Positions 44,753 through 56,060 of a stretch of DNA of 64,000 bases are shown here, in pieces; the stretch's first letter is position 1; the number at the start of each line of letters is the position of its first letter. The notes beneath the pieces were generated by a model. The model was not told the DNA's origin. It saw nothing but the letters and a program-made list of their open reading frames with translations, and did not search any database. The translations under genes and the position numbers were made by a program. This DNA is from Antilocapra americana (taxonomy: Eukaryota > Chordata > Mammalia > Artiodactyla > Antilocapridae), in contig ML661885.1 of the NCBI GenBank assembly GCA_007570785.1, forward strand, positions 11,325,355-11,389,354. The letters are read 5' to 3'.

Positions 44753-45749
44753 AGGGAGAGGCATTAAATGTCTTTTCAAAATGCAAATATTAGTAGAAGG
44801 TATATAAACCAATTTAGTCAAGAATACAGGGTAAACTTAGGAATCAGAACTTATCAGGTGCTTGGAAACTTATTTATCCAAGGGGTTATATATTAAAAAT
44901 CTGAAAGTGAGACTGATTTAAGAAAATACAGTGATCTTTGATACGTACAAGAAATGATTTAACAATTTCTTTCCTTTTTTTCATTTAAAGTCTTAGAGAA
45001 CTTAATGTGGCTAGAGAAGAATATCTGGTTCAAGGACAGTTTCTTTAGATGGAAAGAATTTTTGGCTTACATAATCCTAATGATAACCACTTTTCTTTGT
45101 ATCTCTGTTTTCAGGTGCTTAAGTATTTGAGCATCTGAGTAAGCATTTTGATGAGCTAGTTACTCTTGAACTTATCCCCATCACTGTTGGTGAAAATGTA
45201 ACTTCTCCATTATCCCAGATTTGAGCATCATTTCAAATTTGAGTGTGTTTTCCCTTGCTATTTATCTTTCCTTTTGGTGTGATGTCTTTTGCCATGGAAG
45301 GAAAGAGAAGGAGGCAGGATTCAAGGAGAATACACTTGATTGGAGATGAGGGTGGCAGGTTCTGACTCCTGGATCAGTGTCTTAAAGTATTAACACCTTG
45401 GGTTCTGTGTTGAGGATCCTGAACTGAGTTTCTTCTCTTTGGAAAAGATAAGTCTGAAAAGTAGCTTGATTTCACTGATTACATCTATGAAGTTTTTTGA
45501 ACTAAAAGATGAAAGCTGTTACTTTCTACATAAACCACAAAGAGTCAGGAAGGAATAGCTAGCAATAAGATAATGTATACAAAGCAAATGCTCGGTGTAA
45601 GTTAGTACAAATAAGAAAAGATTATGAATGGAGGCTGTATCATGTAGAATTCTTTAAAAATAGGACAAACTCTTTTCATCTCTGTCTTTTTTTTATTCCC
45701 TCTTTGTCTATGGGAATTTTACCAAGTTTTAAACTCCAGCTTGAGTATC
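44753..45749. other. Intronic DNA without recognisable feature
   Basis: Nothing recognised. Confidence 0.45.
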
Positions 45750-45845
45750 TCCCCCAGGCCATGGGCTTTGGAATCAGTGCATCTGAATCTGAATTAAACT
45801 CCACCGCTTATCAGCTCAGTTTTTTATCTTTAAGATAGAGATGAA
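45750..45845 (+). repeat. MIR fragment
   Basis: catgggctttggaatcagtgcatctgaatctgaattaaactccaccgc corresponds to the MIR head and start of core. It ends with atctttaagatagagatg. Confidence 0.65.
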
Positions 45846-45871
45846 GGTTACTCAGGAGTGTGGTTATAGTT

Positions 45872-46115
45872 CCTATCAGTTGGGGTGTTCCAGAGAAAAC
45901 AGCTCCAACAGAGATTTATTTTAAGAAATTGACTCATACAATTGTAGAGGCTGGCAAGTCTGAAATCTGTAAGGGCAGGCTGGCAAGCTGGAAACTCAAG
46001 GCAGAAGTTAGCATTGCAGTCTGGAGACAAATTTCTTCTTTAGGAAACCTCAGGTTTTGTTCTTAAGGCTTTCAACTGATTAGATGAGTTTTGTGACACA
46101 TAAAACTAACTATCA
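45872..46115 (+). repeat. Ancient interspersed repeat, same family as 31366-32056
   Basis: ggtgttccagagaaaacagc, agatttattttaagaaattgactc, ggctggcaagtctgaaatctg, ggctttcaactgattagatgag and acataaaactaactatcacac. It is internally deleted relative to the other copy and the family name is not assigned. Confidence 0.6.
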
Positions 46116-46548
46116 CACAATTGTCATGTTAATGATAGCTAGTATGTGGTTACTGTGCTAGCTAACTGTTCACATGGATTATTTCATTTAGTTCTGATAA
46201 TGTTAGGATAAAATGTTCCAGTGTCCCACAGCAACTTGTATAAACATGGGAGCCAGACCATGTGTGAGCCCACCAAAGTCCTGTCCCCCAAATTTAAATT
46301 GGAAAAGAGAATGTTTTTCTTTATTCTCTCAAAGCTAAAGGCTGAACCAATGTGCTCATGGCTATTAAAGAGGCATGTTTAAAAGCATGAGGTCAGCATG
46401 CTTAGAGAAGATGATGAGGGTCAGAAAAAAGTAGCCGTGAATGTTTCATTCCTCTTCTCCAGTTTGACCTTGTTAACTAATTGCTATCTTTTCTTTCTTT
46501 AAGCAACTTTGAGTTGGGTTTCTGTTACTTGTTAGAGTCCAGCCACCA

Positions 46549-46607
46549 GGCTTCCCTGGTGGCTCAGTGGTAAAGAATCCATCTGCCAATGCAGGAGATG
46601 CATTTAA
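46549..46607 (+). repeat. Bov-tA SINE head only
   Basis: ggcttccctggtggctcagtgg through caatgcaggagatgc. The remainder of the SINE is missing. Confidence 0.85.
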
Positions 46608-46650
46608 ATAAATCTGAGTTTGTTTTTGCTTGGGGTTTAAATTAGGAATC

Positions 46651-46653
<3 letters not shown>

Positions 46654-46699
<46 letters not shown>
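46654..46699. repeat. (AT)n microsatellite
   Basis: About 23 uninterrupted AT units, likely length-variable. Confidence 0.97.
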
Positions 46700-46702
<3 letters not shown>

Positions 46703-47888
46703 TATCCCAATACCCTTTTTAAAATTGTTCCATTTTCCTCCTCTGATATATAAAGCTATCATTAAAATATATTAAATTCCCACCTTTACTTGGGTATATA
46801 GGGGATTTTGACTTTCTCTGCAATGTTCTACTTATTTTATAGCAAAAAAATAAAAGAAAAACCCTGGAAACAAAAATAATGCTTGTTACTTTCAAGTTTT
46901 GAGGAGAGATATGTTTGAGACAGATATGCTGGATTAATCTTTGTAAGCTTTTGTATATTTTTCACAAGTAACTATTATTTTGCTTTTTAAAGTTGAAAAT
47001 ATTGCAGGTAAAATTCTGTTGCAAATAACTTTGCTTACCAAATTATGTATTACTTTAAAAAGTAATACATGTATTGCATTTAAAATATAAACAATGGGTT
47101 TCTTCTCGGAGGCTTCTGAGAATCCATTTTAAATCCATTGAAGATGACCCTATCTTATCCTCCATCTACTTTTTGTTTGAAGAATATGCCTGTGTTAAGG
47201 TCTGAAGTCCTATTTTCTTTCATAGGCTATTATGATTTTGAAAAGTGATAACATCATCTTCTTGGCTTCAGGAAATAAAGACTAAGCTTTGGAAGAAGCC
47301 CAAGAATTAAGTCTTGACCTTGGAAATGTTTCCTAAATGAATATATTAGAGAAACATACTACTTTTAAAATTCTGTTTAATCCATTAGCCAAATTTAATT
47401 TCATTTGTGAACAATGCTGTAGTTCTCTCTCATGCTTTAAACTATTTGGGGCTGGTGAAAGAAGGAATGCTGAAGACAAAAGTGATATATATTTATGTAT
47501 TTAGGGAATTTTCTACAACTAAATAGCCTTTTTGTGAGTAACATGAGTTGAATTCAGGTATTAGTGATGACTGGTCAAGTCTAGTCCATCTGAAACCCAG
47601 GATAGTTCAGACTCATTCCATACATGACAAGAAATGTTGGCTGTATTAATGTGATTTGATTAAATATAAAAATGTGGAGAATGGGCACATCCTTCTAGGC
47701 AGACTTGTTCATTGTTGCATGAACTAAGTGGAGGATATCCTGAAGCAAAATAAAATATAGTAATAATCTCACATTTTTGATAGAACAAGTGAATTTTGCA
47801 ATGAACCTTCTTTCCTACCATGATTCAACAGTACTTGCCTGCAGTAGCAAATCAGAAGTTATATCACAGTCTGAAAGCCAGGTTTCAC
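46700..47888. other. AT-rich intronic DNA
   Basis: No exon or repeat family recognised. Confidence 0.45.
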
Positions 47889-48085
47889 AGACTTCCCTGG
47901 TGGACCAGTGGTTAAGAATCCACCACCCAATGCAGAGGAAACAGTTTATCCCTAATGGGGGAACCGCGATCCTGCATACTGTGGGGCAAGTAAACCCATG
48001 TGCCTCAAGTACGGAGCCTGTGAGCCTTGAGCCCATGCGCCACAATGAAGACTCAGTTCAGTCAAAAATTTTTTAAATAAAAGTC
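47889..48085 (+). repeat. CHR-type tRNA SINE
   Basis: gacttccctggtggaccagtgg, then a CHR body with gtgcctcaagtacggagcctgtgag, gcgccacaatgaag and an A-rich end. The 99-codon frame across it is repeat-derived. Confidence 0.85.
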
Positions 48086-48289
48086 ATGTTTCACTATGAC
48101 TTTCCCCTCCTTTGGCTTCCTAAAAATGGCATAGGGAAAGAAAATGAACATCGGGGCAAAAAAATAGAGAAAAGACACCTTTAGAAGATTTGCCAAAGGA
48201 AGGAATTTCAGTGTAGAGTTTGAGAAAAAAGAAGTGGCAGGAGAGGTAATTAGAGAATTCAGGCGGAATCACTTTGTGCAGGTTCCTAT

Positions 48290-48640
48290 AACCATCTCTG
48301 GGAGTTTGAACTTGATTCTGAAGGTGATAGCGAGTCATCAAAGGGCTTTAAATAGGTGAGTGAGATTGTCAGATGAGAGTGTTGCAAATGTGGTCTTGCT
48401 TCAGTTTGAAAAAAGGGAGAAGAGCAAGGCCGAAGGTGGTGATACCTGCGAGGAGACCACCACAGTGACCTTGGGCAGAGAAGATGGTGGCCACGGCTGG
48501 GGGACGGCATCTGGACCGGCCAGGACTGATGACATTTGAGAGCTGTTTAGGAGATGCCGTCAGTCAGACTTGTGTTTGACTGACCTGTGGGGGTGCAGGT
48601 GAAGGAGGATCCAGGAATGATGCTGTAGTGATGAAATCAA
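48290..48640. repeat. Ancient interspersed repeat, family unassigned
   Basis: gagtttgaacttgattctgaagg, agtcatcaaagggctttaaatagg and gtgagattgtcagatgagag, with GC-richer text to about 48600, have the style of an old mammalian repeat I have seen in many introns. I cannot name it. Confidence 0.35.
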
Positions 48641-48712
48641 ATGGATAGGCATGCTGTCTATGAGAGGAAGCATACACCCACGGCAATTATGCATCAATTT
48701 TTAGTGCCAAGT

Positions 48713-48769
48713 ATTACAGTCCATGGGGTCCCAAAGAGTCAGACACGACTGAGCGGCTAAGCACAGCAA
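48713..48769 (+). repeat. Bov-tA SINE 3' end fragment
   Basis: ttacagtccatggggtccc through agacacgactgagcggctaagc. Confidence 0.85.
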
Positions 48770-48940
48770 CATTGTACAATGTAATTTTGTTTCTCAATTT
48801 ATAACATTTGCTACAACTTTAATGATGAATTCCATCTTGTTGTGGACTCATGTACTTTACAGTAAACTCATAATTTCTCATTTTAAGGAAAGGCAGTTAT
48901 CTTAATAATTTAATCCTAACAATAATGACATTTCTGCTGT

Positions 48941-48953
48941 TGCCATCTAGTGG
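48941..48953 (-). promoter_or_regulatory. Candidate CTCF core motif
   Basis: tgccatctagtgg on the plus strand is ccactagatggca on the minus strand. It fits the first 13 positions of the CTCF core CCASYAGRKGGCRS. It is not within a recognised SINE. Occupancy cannot be judged from sequence. Confidence 0.4.
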
Positions 48954-49114
48954 CCACTGTTAGTTATGGTCCCTTTATTTTGTGCTCAAGATTTCAGTTC
49001 TTGAATGTTACTGCTCTGAGCAAGAAGTAAATATTACAGAACCAGTGTCTTTGAAAATGCAGTAGAGATCCTTATATTTGAATGACTTATACCATGTAGA
49101 GTGTTAGTGATATA

Positions 49115-49330
49115 GTGAAAGTGAAACTGTTAGTAGATCAGTCGTGTCTGACTCTGCAACCCCATGGACTGTAGCCCGTCAGGCTCCTCTGTCCATGGAG
49201 TTCTCCAGGCAAGAAGACTGGAGTGGGTAGCGATTCCCTTTTCCAGGGAATCTTCCTGACCCAGGGATTGAACCTGGGTCTCCTGCATTGGCAGTCTGAT
49301 TTTTTTACCAACTGTACCACCAGGGAAGCC
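49115..49330 (-). repeat. Bov-tA SINE, full length
   Basis: agtgaaagtgaaactgttag through gtaccaccagggaagcc. Confidence 0.94.
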
Positions 49331-49891
49331 CATAGGAAGATACTGTTAAATTTTTAGTTTAAGTTCTATAGTTTTTCTAGAGTAGGACTTGAAACAACTT
49401 ATTTTAGCAGCTTTAGGGAGAATTTAGCAAGATATAAGGCAAGAATTTGAATTCTTCCCTATCACGTCAAGTAAGAGGATGTACCTCAATGGCAAATATG
49501 TAGAAAAGGTACAAAGGAATTTTTATAACAATCAACATGCAGATACCTAATGAACAGCTTTAGTGTGCCCAGGGTTAACACTCTCATACTCTGGGGAACA
49601 CAAGCAAAGAATAGAACATGGGGGTTTCCCCTGGGGTAAGATATACTAAAATACACTGTGTTTGTTTCACTCCTCTCTGAATCCAACTACTACTACTGCT
49701 TTCTCTCTCTCTCTCCAACCAATAATTCAAGGTTCTGAACATCTGGAAGGTACTTCCTGTTCCTACTAAAATTTGTTGCTCAACTACTAATTGTGAACTC
49801 CTTGATGTCAAACAATGTGTTCTCTTTTATACTTTATGCCTCACCATGTCAAACAAACGAACAAAAAACTAAAATAAAAATGAACAATCCT
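49331..49891. other. Intronic DNA without recognisable feature
   Basis: A short (ct)n run near 49701-49713. Nothing else recognised. Confidence 0.45.
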
Positions 49892-50035
49892 GGGACTTCC
49901 CTGGTGGTCCAGTGGTTAAGACTTCGAGATTCCACTGCAGGGGGCATGGGTCCAACCCTTGGTTGGGGAACTAAGATCCTGCATGCCACGCAGTACAGCA
50001 AGCAAAACAAAACAAAACAAAACAAAAAAATATAT
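49892..50035 (+). repeat. CHR-type tRNA SINE with (AAAAC)n tail
   Basis: gggacttccctggtggtccag, ccactgcagggggcatggg and ggttggggaactaagatcc, ending in an (aaaac)n tail at about 50004-50027. Confidence 0.88.
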
Positions 50036-52189
50036 TAGCCATCCTACTCAATCGGCACAAATCTCTGCTATGTACTATGAGAAATTTAGAAACTGATATG
50101 AGTCCAGATCCTTAAGGTTTAGTAATTTATGGTTTATTAACTGAGAGACTGGGCAACTATTATATTAGAATTATGTTATTCAAGCAATTATATAGTTGAG
50201 GGGTGTTACTAGGGCCAAGTAGGAAATCAGTCAGAAGTATCAATGCTAGAGTTTGATGCTGTGGGGTAGAAAACTAACATCCGTGTTTTGTCCAAAGTGT
50301 TCAGTGCTGTGGAAACTTACAGATTCTGAAGACAGAGAAATAGACAGTGTGCTGGGTACTTTTCATGGTGCGTGATGCAAAATCACACACTTTTTTTCTA
50401 TATCTGTTCCTAAGAAGGCAGTGCATACCAAAGTGTAGCAACTTTTATACTAAATGGCAACTTCAGAGGCATATTTTTGCCTCAACCTCTGCCCCCCAAC
50501 CCCCCACCAAACAGTAGGAAACGTCCTGTTCATCCTAGTTATCTCTCAGGCTCTAACATGGAGTTTGGATGTGATTTATAAAAAGAGAGTCTCGATGTCT
50601 GTTTACTAAATATGTCAGCATGTTTGTAAAAATATATTGTCTCCTACAATTTAAATGATGAATTAATTATCATCAATAATTAACCATTGCAATAAATTAA
50701 TGATAAATTCCCTCTTGTAGAGTATACGGTGCAACTCTGAGTGACTTTGTAAACTTAGGTCATCTGGAGAGGAACTGGGACCTGGCACTCTGTGCTGCAG
50801 TGCTTGCTCCTGGACACACCTCTCTTCAAGCAACAAAATACAAAGAAACTCTATGGGACTAAACTTACCTGTAAACATGGGGCACTTGGTACAAATTCTG
50901 GACCAAAGATACAAAGAGACCAAAGCCTTTGATCAGTGTCTATTGACTAAGGAGGCCAAGAACCCTAGTCAGTAATGAGCTCATCCCTGTGGTCTTCTGT
51001 TCTGTCTCTTGTAAAGTGAGGAAGTTCTGCCATCATTCTGAAGATCCAGTTCCTTCTTAGACCATTCCTCTCATCTGTGCCTCCTTGTTGCTTTCACAGT
51101 GAGGCAGTCTCTTTTCTCCACCCCCCACCCCAAATATTTCTCCATTCTCCTGTCAATTCCCCTATTTTCCTAAATGTTATCCTATATTAGACTCCCAACT
51201 TCCAGTTTATTGAATTATTTTAAAAGCCATAAACTAACTCTTTAAGTGGGTTTTTCCATTTAGTAATTTTACTTGCAGAAAGAGCCATATGAGTACATAT
51301 AAACTGCTTTATTTCTGTTTCATAATTGCAATATATTCCAAAGTATGATATATAGTAATTTCTTTGGTCAAAGTCTTATCCAAAACTTTTAGGTTGTTTA
51401 TTGTCTTTGTTGTTTTAAATAGTGCTCAATGAATATTCATGAAATTTTGTTAGTTTTGAATTGCTAAATCAGGATGCACATTTTTACTTCCGAAATGCAT
51501 TGCTAAATCATGCTTCACTATTTAAGAGCCATTCGTTTTGTCCTGTGAATTGTCTCTGTATATTTTTAATTAGATTTAGTCTATTGTTTCTTTTATTCTT
51601 GGCTTTTCTTCTAAAGAAAACAGCAAAGTAAAGCAATTTACAACCCTGAAACATAGGTTATAGAAATGAAGGTACTAAAAGATAGCCTGTTATTTTTCTG
51701 TAGTCACTTTAACTATTAGAAGGCTGCAGGGCCTCCTAATTAATTTAAAATCCTAATAGGTATGTTTAAACACAGCTAATTAAAAATTCCCTTGCAATTG
51801 AACCAGTAATTAGTATCTGTGAACAGTATCCTATTTATCTTAAATATATACTCATAGGCTGGTTCGCATAAGCCTGAAAGGAATATGTAATCAAACAGTT
51901 GACAGGAGCAAAACATAGTATACTCAGATAACATTTTGAAAATCCAGTGGTGTTATCACAAAACAGAATTCTTGTTTTGACACAGAAGAATTTACTTACA
52001 TAATCTAGCATCCCTATGAAAGAAAGGACTTTATAGCAGTGTGAAAAAGTTTGAAGAACTCTTGAGATGTTCATGCTATATTTGAATTGTTTTGCTACAT
52101 ATGCAGTTTTAGCATTGGAGAAATTTTCTGAAAAAGCAGTTTATAGCACAGCAGTGCCTGACTCAGCAACTCTTTACACTCCTGAAGCC
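50036..52189. other. AT-rich intronic DNA
   Basis: Over 2 kb without a recognisable SINE or exon. The 51240-51560 stretch (gagccatatgagtacatataaac, gtgctcaatgaatattcatg) is reminiscent of degraded L1 but is not callable. Confidence 0.45.
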
Positions 52190-52368
52190 AGGGCTAGCTT
52201 CATGGGCATGTGATGTGTGAAGTCACACAGGGCCCTACGTTTGGAGGTCCTCACTCTTGGTTTAATGATCTGCTTTCAATAACTTAAAATTTTAAATGAT
52301 TTTTGAACAAAGGGCTCCACATTTTTATTTTGCACTAGCCCCTACAAATGTTAGAGCCAGTCCTACCC
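52190..52368. mobile_element. Probable old DNA transposon (hAT-like MITE)
   Basis: The left end gccagggctagcttc and the right end gttagagccagtccta are roughly inverted. The interior has gtgtgaagtcacacagggccc and gaacaaagggctcc. The family is not named with confidence. Confidence 0.45.
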
Positions 52369-52490
52369 TTAGTATATTTTTCAGGGTGAAACTGTGTTTA
52401 TTAGCATGTATCCTTGAGTCAGTGTTAATCCTAATTACAGAGAAAAATTTTAGAATGAGATCTGTATGACTGTATCTATCCTGTTGGAAA

Positions 52491-52696
52491 GTGAAGTCAC
52501 TCAATCGTGTCCGACTCTTTGCAACCCTATGGACTGTAGCCCACCAGGATCCTCCGTCCATGGGATTTTCCAGGCAAGGAGCCTGGAGTGGGTTGCCATT
52601 TCCTTCACCAGGGGATCTTCTTGACCCAGAGATCGAGCCCAGGTCTCCCACATTGTAGGCAGATACTTTACCATTTGAGCTACCTTGGAAGTTTCC
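52491..52696 (-). repeat. Bov-tA SINE, full length
   Basis: gtgaagtcactcaatcgtg through tgagctaccttggaag. Flanked by atcctgttggaaa (52478-52490) and atcctattggaaa (52697-52709), a 13-bp duplication with one difference. Confidence 0.94.
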
Positions 52697-52914
52697 ATCC
52701 TATTGGAAACCAGGGGTCAATGAATGCTGATTGCAGTTGGAATCCTTATCACTGCAGAGGCTATGGAAGTAACCCCTGCCGCCCTTATCCTGTCTCTCTT
52801 TCCTGGTCGCTAAGAAGCATCAGGCATTGGAAACTTCTTGATGAGACTTCCTGCTGTTCCAGGAGTTTCAAATCTATGCAGTTCACTGTTTCCAAGTGCC
52901 AGATTACTTCTTTT

Positions 52915-52970
52915 TTTCTTAAAGTTTTAGTTTATATTGGTGATTAACAGTGTTGCATTAGTTTCAGATT
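52915..52970 (-). repeat. L1 3' terminal fragment
   Basis: tttagtttatattggtgattaacagtgttgcattagtttc resembles the complement of an L1 3' terminus. Confidence 0.55.
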
Positions 52971-53227
52971 ACTTTTTGAAGACCCTTACTCAACCAGGAA
53001 CAGGCATCAGTAAGAAGCTTTGTGATGTTATCTTTGTAGTAGTGGAGATGATACCTCCTCCATGAGGTACTTTTATGCCCTTGGAAGGCAGAAAAATCAC
53101 AGGGAAGGATTTCCATGCCCATCAGTTCTTGTTCCATCCCTTGCTGACTTGTTCATTCTCACCAATGCCTGCTCTTTCTCTTAATTTGCTTTTCTTTCCC
53201 CTGTCTCTACGCACTGCAGTATTCTTG

Positions 53228-53395
53228 GGCTTCCCTGGTGGCTCAGCTGGTAAATAATCCACCTGCAGTGTGGGAGACCTGAGTTCGATCCCTGGTTTGG
53301 GAAGATCCTCTGGAGAAGGGAACAGCTACCCACTCCACTGTTTTGGCCTGGAGAATTCTATGGATTGTCGGACACAACTGAGCGACTTTCACATT
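53228..53395 (+). repeat. Bov-tA SINE, internally shortened
   Basis: gggcttccctggtggctcagctgg through cggacacaactgagcgac. The ggagcctggcaggctacag part is deleted after attctatgga. Confidence 0.93.
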
Positions 53396-53514
53396 TACTT
53401 CCCTATCTTTTGGAAGCCTCAGAGTTACTACATACTGAATGAATCAGTTTGTCTTTTGACTCTTAAGGTAATTCAAGGATCATTTGTCAGTTAGAATCTG
53501 ACATCAAAGTTAGC

Positions 53515-53644
53515 TTGTTGTTGATTTATCACTAAGTCATGTCTGACTCTTTGGCAATCCCAGGTACTGTAACCCCCCCTGGCTCCTCTGTCCATGGGAT
53601 TTTTCAGGCAAGAAAACTAAAGTGGGTTTCCATTTCCTTCTCCA
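53515..53644 (-). repeat. Bov-tA SINE, left piece of a split copy
   Basis: ttgttgttgatttatcactaag to ggtttccatttccttctcc. It lacks the tRNA head, which appears at 54063-54182 beyond two further SINEs. Confidence 0.88.
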
Positions 53645-53862
53645 AAAGTTAGTGTCTTAGTTGCTCAGTTGTGTCCAGCTCTTTACTACCCCATAGACTA
53701 TAGCCCACCAGGCTCCTCTGTTCATGGAATTCTCCAGGCAAGAATACCAGAGTGGATTCCCATTCCCTTCTCCAGGGAGCCGTCCCAACCCAGGTCCTGT
53801 ATCACAGGTCCTGAACCTGGGTCTCCTGTATCACAGGCAGATTCTTTACCATCTGACCCACA
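53645..53862 (-). repeat. Bov-tA SINE, full length (cluster member)
   Basis: aaaagttagtgtcttagttgc through ttctttaccatctgaccc. It contains a partly duplicated phrase (cccaggtcctgtatcacag, then ctcctgtatcacaggcag). Confidence 0.9.
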
Positions 53863-54062
53863 TGAAAGTGAAAGTGAAAGTTGCCCAATTGTGTCCGACT
53901 CTTTGCAACCCCACGGACTATACAGTCCATGGAATTTTCTAGATCAGAAAAGTAGAGTGGGTAGCCGTTCCCTTCTCCAGGGGATCTTCCCAACCCAGGG
54001 ATCGAACCCAGGTCTCCCTCATTCCAGGCGGATTCTTTACTAGCTGAACCACCAGGGAAGCC
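53863..54062 (-). repeat. Bov-tA SINE, full length (cluster member)
   Basis: gaaagtgaaagtgaaagttgc through ctgaaccaccagggaagccc. Confidence 0.93.
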
Positions 54063-54182
54063 CAAGAATACTGGAGTGGGTAGCCTATCCCATCTTCAGT
54101 GGATCTTCATGACCCAGGAATTGAACTGGGGTCTTCTGCATTGCAGGCAGATTCTTTACCAATTGAGCTATTGGGGAAGCCT
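54063..54182 (-). repeat. Bov-tA SINE head, right piece of a split copy
   Basis: aagaatactggagtgggtagcc through gagctattggggaagcctg. It overlaps the 53515 piece by about 38 bases of the element. Confidence 0.88.
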
Positions 54183-55310
54183 GAGCCATGTAGATTGGGC
54201 TACCTTGGCATAGGGATCCTATGTGGGATATTCACAGAGAGCAAAGAAATACTGGGCCTCTTAGGATAGTTGAATCTGGAGAGCTTGGGACTTCTTTCAG
54301 CCTAAGAATATGGTTTATTCTAGGATCACTGAGTCCACCCATGTCCAAAAATAAAATATTTTAAATCTGCTACCTAACCTGATCTTCCTAATATAGGGTA
54401 AATTCAAAAGTGTGAGTCAGTCTGAGTCATGACTTACTATTAGGGTGGTTATCATAGGTTTGCCATGAGAACTTGATGGTGGATTCAACTCTGGGCTGGC
54501 AGAGAATATATAGGGGGCTGATAGGTTGTGTGATAGATTGTAGTTCATACATCATGTAAGGTTTTTTCCAAAGAGGGTCATTTACCTCTGACAGTATTTC
54601 AGTCTCTAACCACCTGTGTCAGATATATAAAGGATTGGCAAAACAAGCATATAAGACAAAATCTGGTTATTTATCACTACTGAAAACTAACTCAGAAGAA
54701 AATAAGCATTTGATTTTTGTTTCTGATTTCACTTCTTCCCATAATTCCATGAGAAACTAAAATAAAGGCAAATCAACTGCTTTTAAAATTCACAAAGCAG
54801 ATAAAGTAAACTCTTGTCTTCCTGCTATAATAAAACTATTAGAGAGTTGGTACTTTTGGATCTCAACTTTCAGATTTCCTGAATTTTTTTGACTTCTTTG
54901 GCCATGAAAAATACCAAAAAGGGTACAAAAATGTTTGCTGTTAGAGGAAGGAATCAGAGGTATGGGGACATAAAACCCATGTTACCAAGTAAAAGGTACA
55001 TAATAAGATGGACCAAAAGTATTTTAATTTACATGGTGGAGAATTGAATGTAAGAGAGAAGGAGTGTGGTCCTGAAAGATAAAGCAAGGGTTGGTGCTGA
55101 GGACCCAGCCATAGGCTAAACCCCTGCATAGGTAGACACAGAGAGGAAATGAATGGGAGGAGTAACATGATCGATTTGATCTGCTGGTCGCTTTGATTTC
55201 AGTAAATTTAAACATGGTTTCCACCCTTTTTGCTGTGTATTATCATAGAACTTGGAGGAAGGGTGTGGAATCATGGTGAGAGGTAAAGATAAGTTTTATT
55301 TGTGAATATT
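54183..55310. other. Intronic DNA without recognisable feature
   Basis: 55140-55200 (gaatgggaggagtaacatgatcg) may be a relic of the same unassigned repeat as 48290-48640. No exon recognised. Confidence 0.4.
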
Positions 55311-55500
55311 CAGAAGAAAGATTGAAGGCAAAAGGAGGATAGGGCAGCAGAAGATGAGATGGTTGGGCAGCATCACCAACTCAGTGGACTGAACTTGGAC
55401 AAACTGTGGGAGATAGTGAGGGACAGGGAGGCCTGGCATGCTGCAGCCCATGGTGTCACAGAGAGTCGGATGTGACTTAGCCACTGAACAACAAACAACA
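55311..55500 (+). mobile_element. BovB LINE 3' terminal fragment
   Basis: gaaagattgaaggcaaaagg, gatgagatggttgggcagcatc, actgtgggagatagtgaggg, cagggaggcctggcatgctgc and tcggatgtgacttagcc, followed by an acaacaac tail. Confidence 0.88.
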
Positions 55501-55514
55501 ACATACAGAAGACT

Positions 55515-55685
55515 GTGGCTATGACCTGAGTTGGGATGATCCCTTGAAATAGGAAATGGCAACCTGCTCTAGTATTCTTGCCTGGAAAATCCCTTGGACA
55601 GAGGAGCTTGACAGGCTACAGTCCAGGGGGTTGCCAAGAGGCAGATATAACTGAGCGACTGAGCACACAGCACACACACACATGG
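55515..55685 (+). repeat. Bov-tA SINE, head-truncated
   Basis: ggctatgacctgagttgggatg through agatataactgagcgactgagc and a CA tail. Confidence 0.9.
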
Positions 55686-55689
55686 GTGT

Positions 55690-56060
55690 GACAGTCTGGG
55701 TGATCAACAAGGAGGCTTGCGTTTCTGTTGATGACTCAGTTGGGAGAGGTGAGATGTGATGGGTCCTCCTGAGAGCCCTGAGGGTGGAGGCATGTCACCC
55801 ACTTCACTGGAATCAGGAGCTTCTTGGATAGGACTGTTCTCTCTGCGGATCCCAGTGAAGATGTCTTGGAAGATGGCTTCCTTGGGTGGACTGAGTTCAG
55901 GGGGCTGTGGGAGCGTCTTCTTGCAGATGGAGCTGTGGGGTGGGCGGCTTCAGGAGAAGAAGGCCAGCCTGCCCCAGACATATAACTCTGTGGACGTTGA
56001 GCATGAGGTGGGGCCTGCCGCCTCTGCCATGTGGCTGCCGAGCCACGTGGGGTGACTGTG
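55690..56060. other. Unassigned GC-richer island with open frames
   Basis: About 370 bp clearly GC-richer than the flanking intron, with no SINE, LINE or MIR motif I recognise. The plus strand holds a 99-codon frame (55756-56055). The minus strand holds a 109-codon frame (56065-55736) and, in another register, 81 stop-free codons (55949-55707) reading like ordinary protein (for example SPPKEAIFQDIFTGIRRE). That register continues upstream after a single stop at 55950-55952. It could be a decayed retrocopy on the minus strand, an old repeat or chance. I do not identify a parent gene. Confidence 0.35.

Noticed and set aside
46654..46699. AT tract as an origin or structural element
   Set aside because: A plain dinucleotide microsatellite with nothing else around it.
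47777..48076. 99-codon frame as a gene
   Set aside because: Its latter two thirds lie in a CHR SINE, and no domain is seen in the rest.
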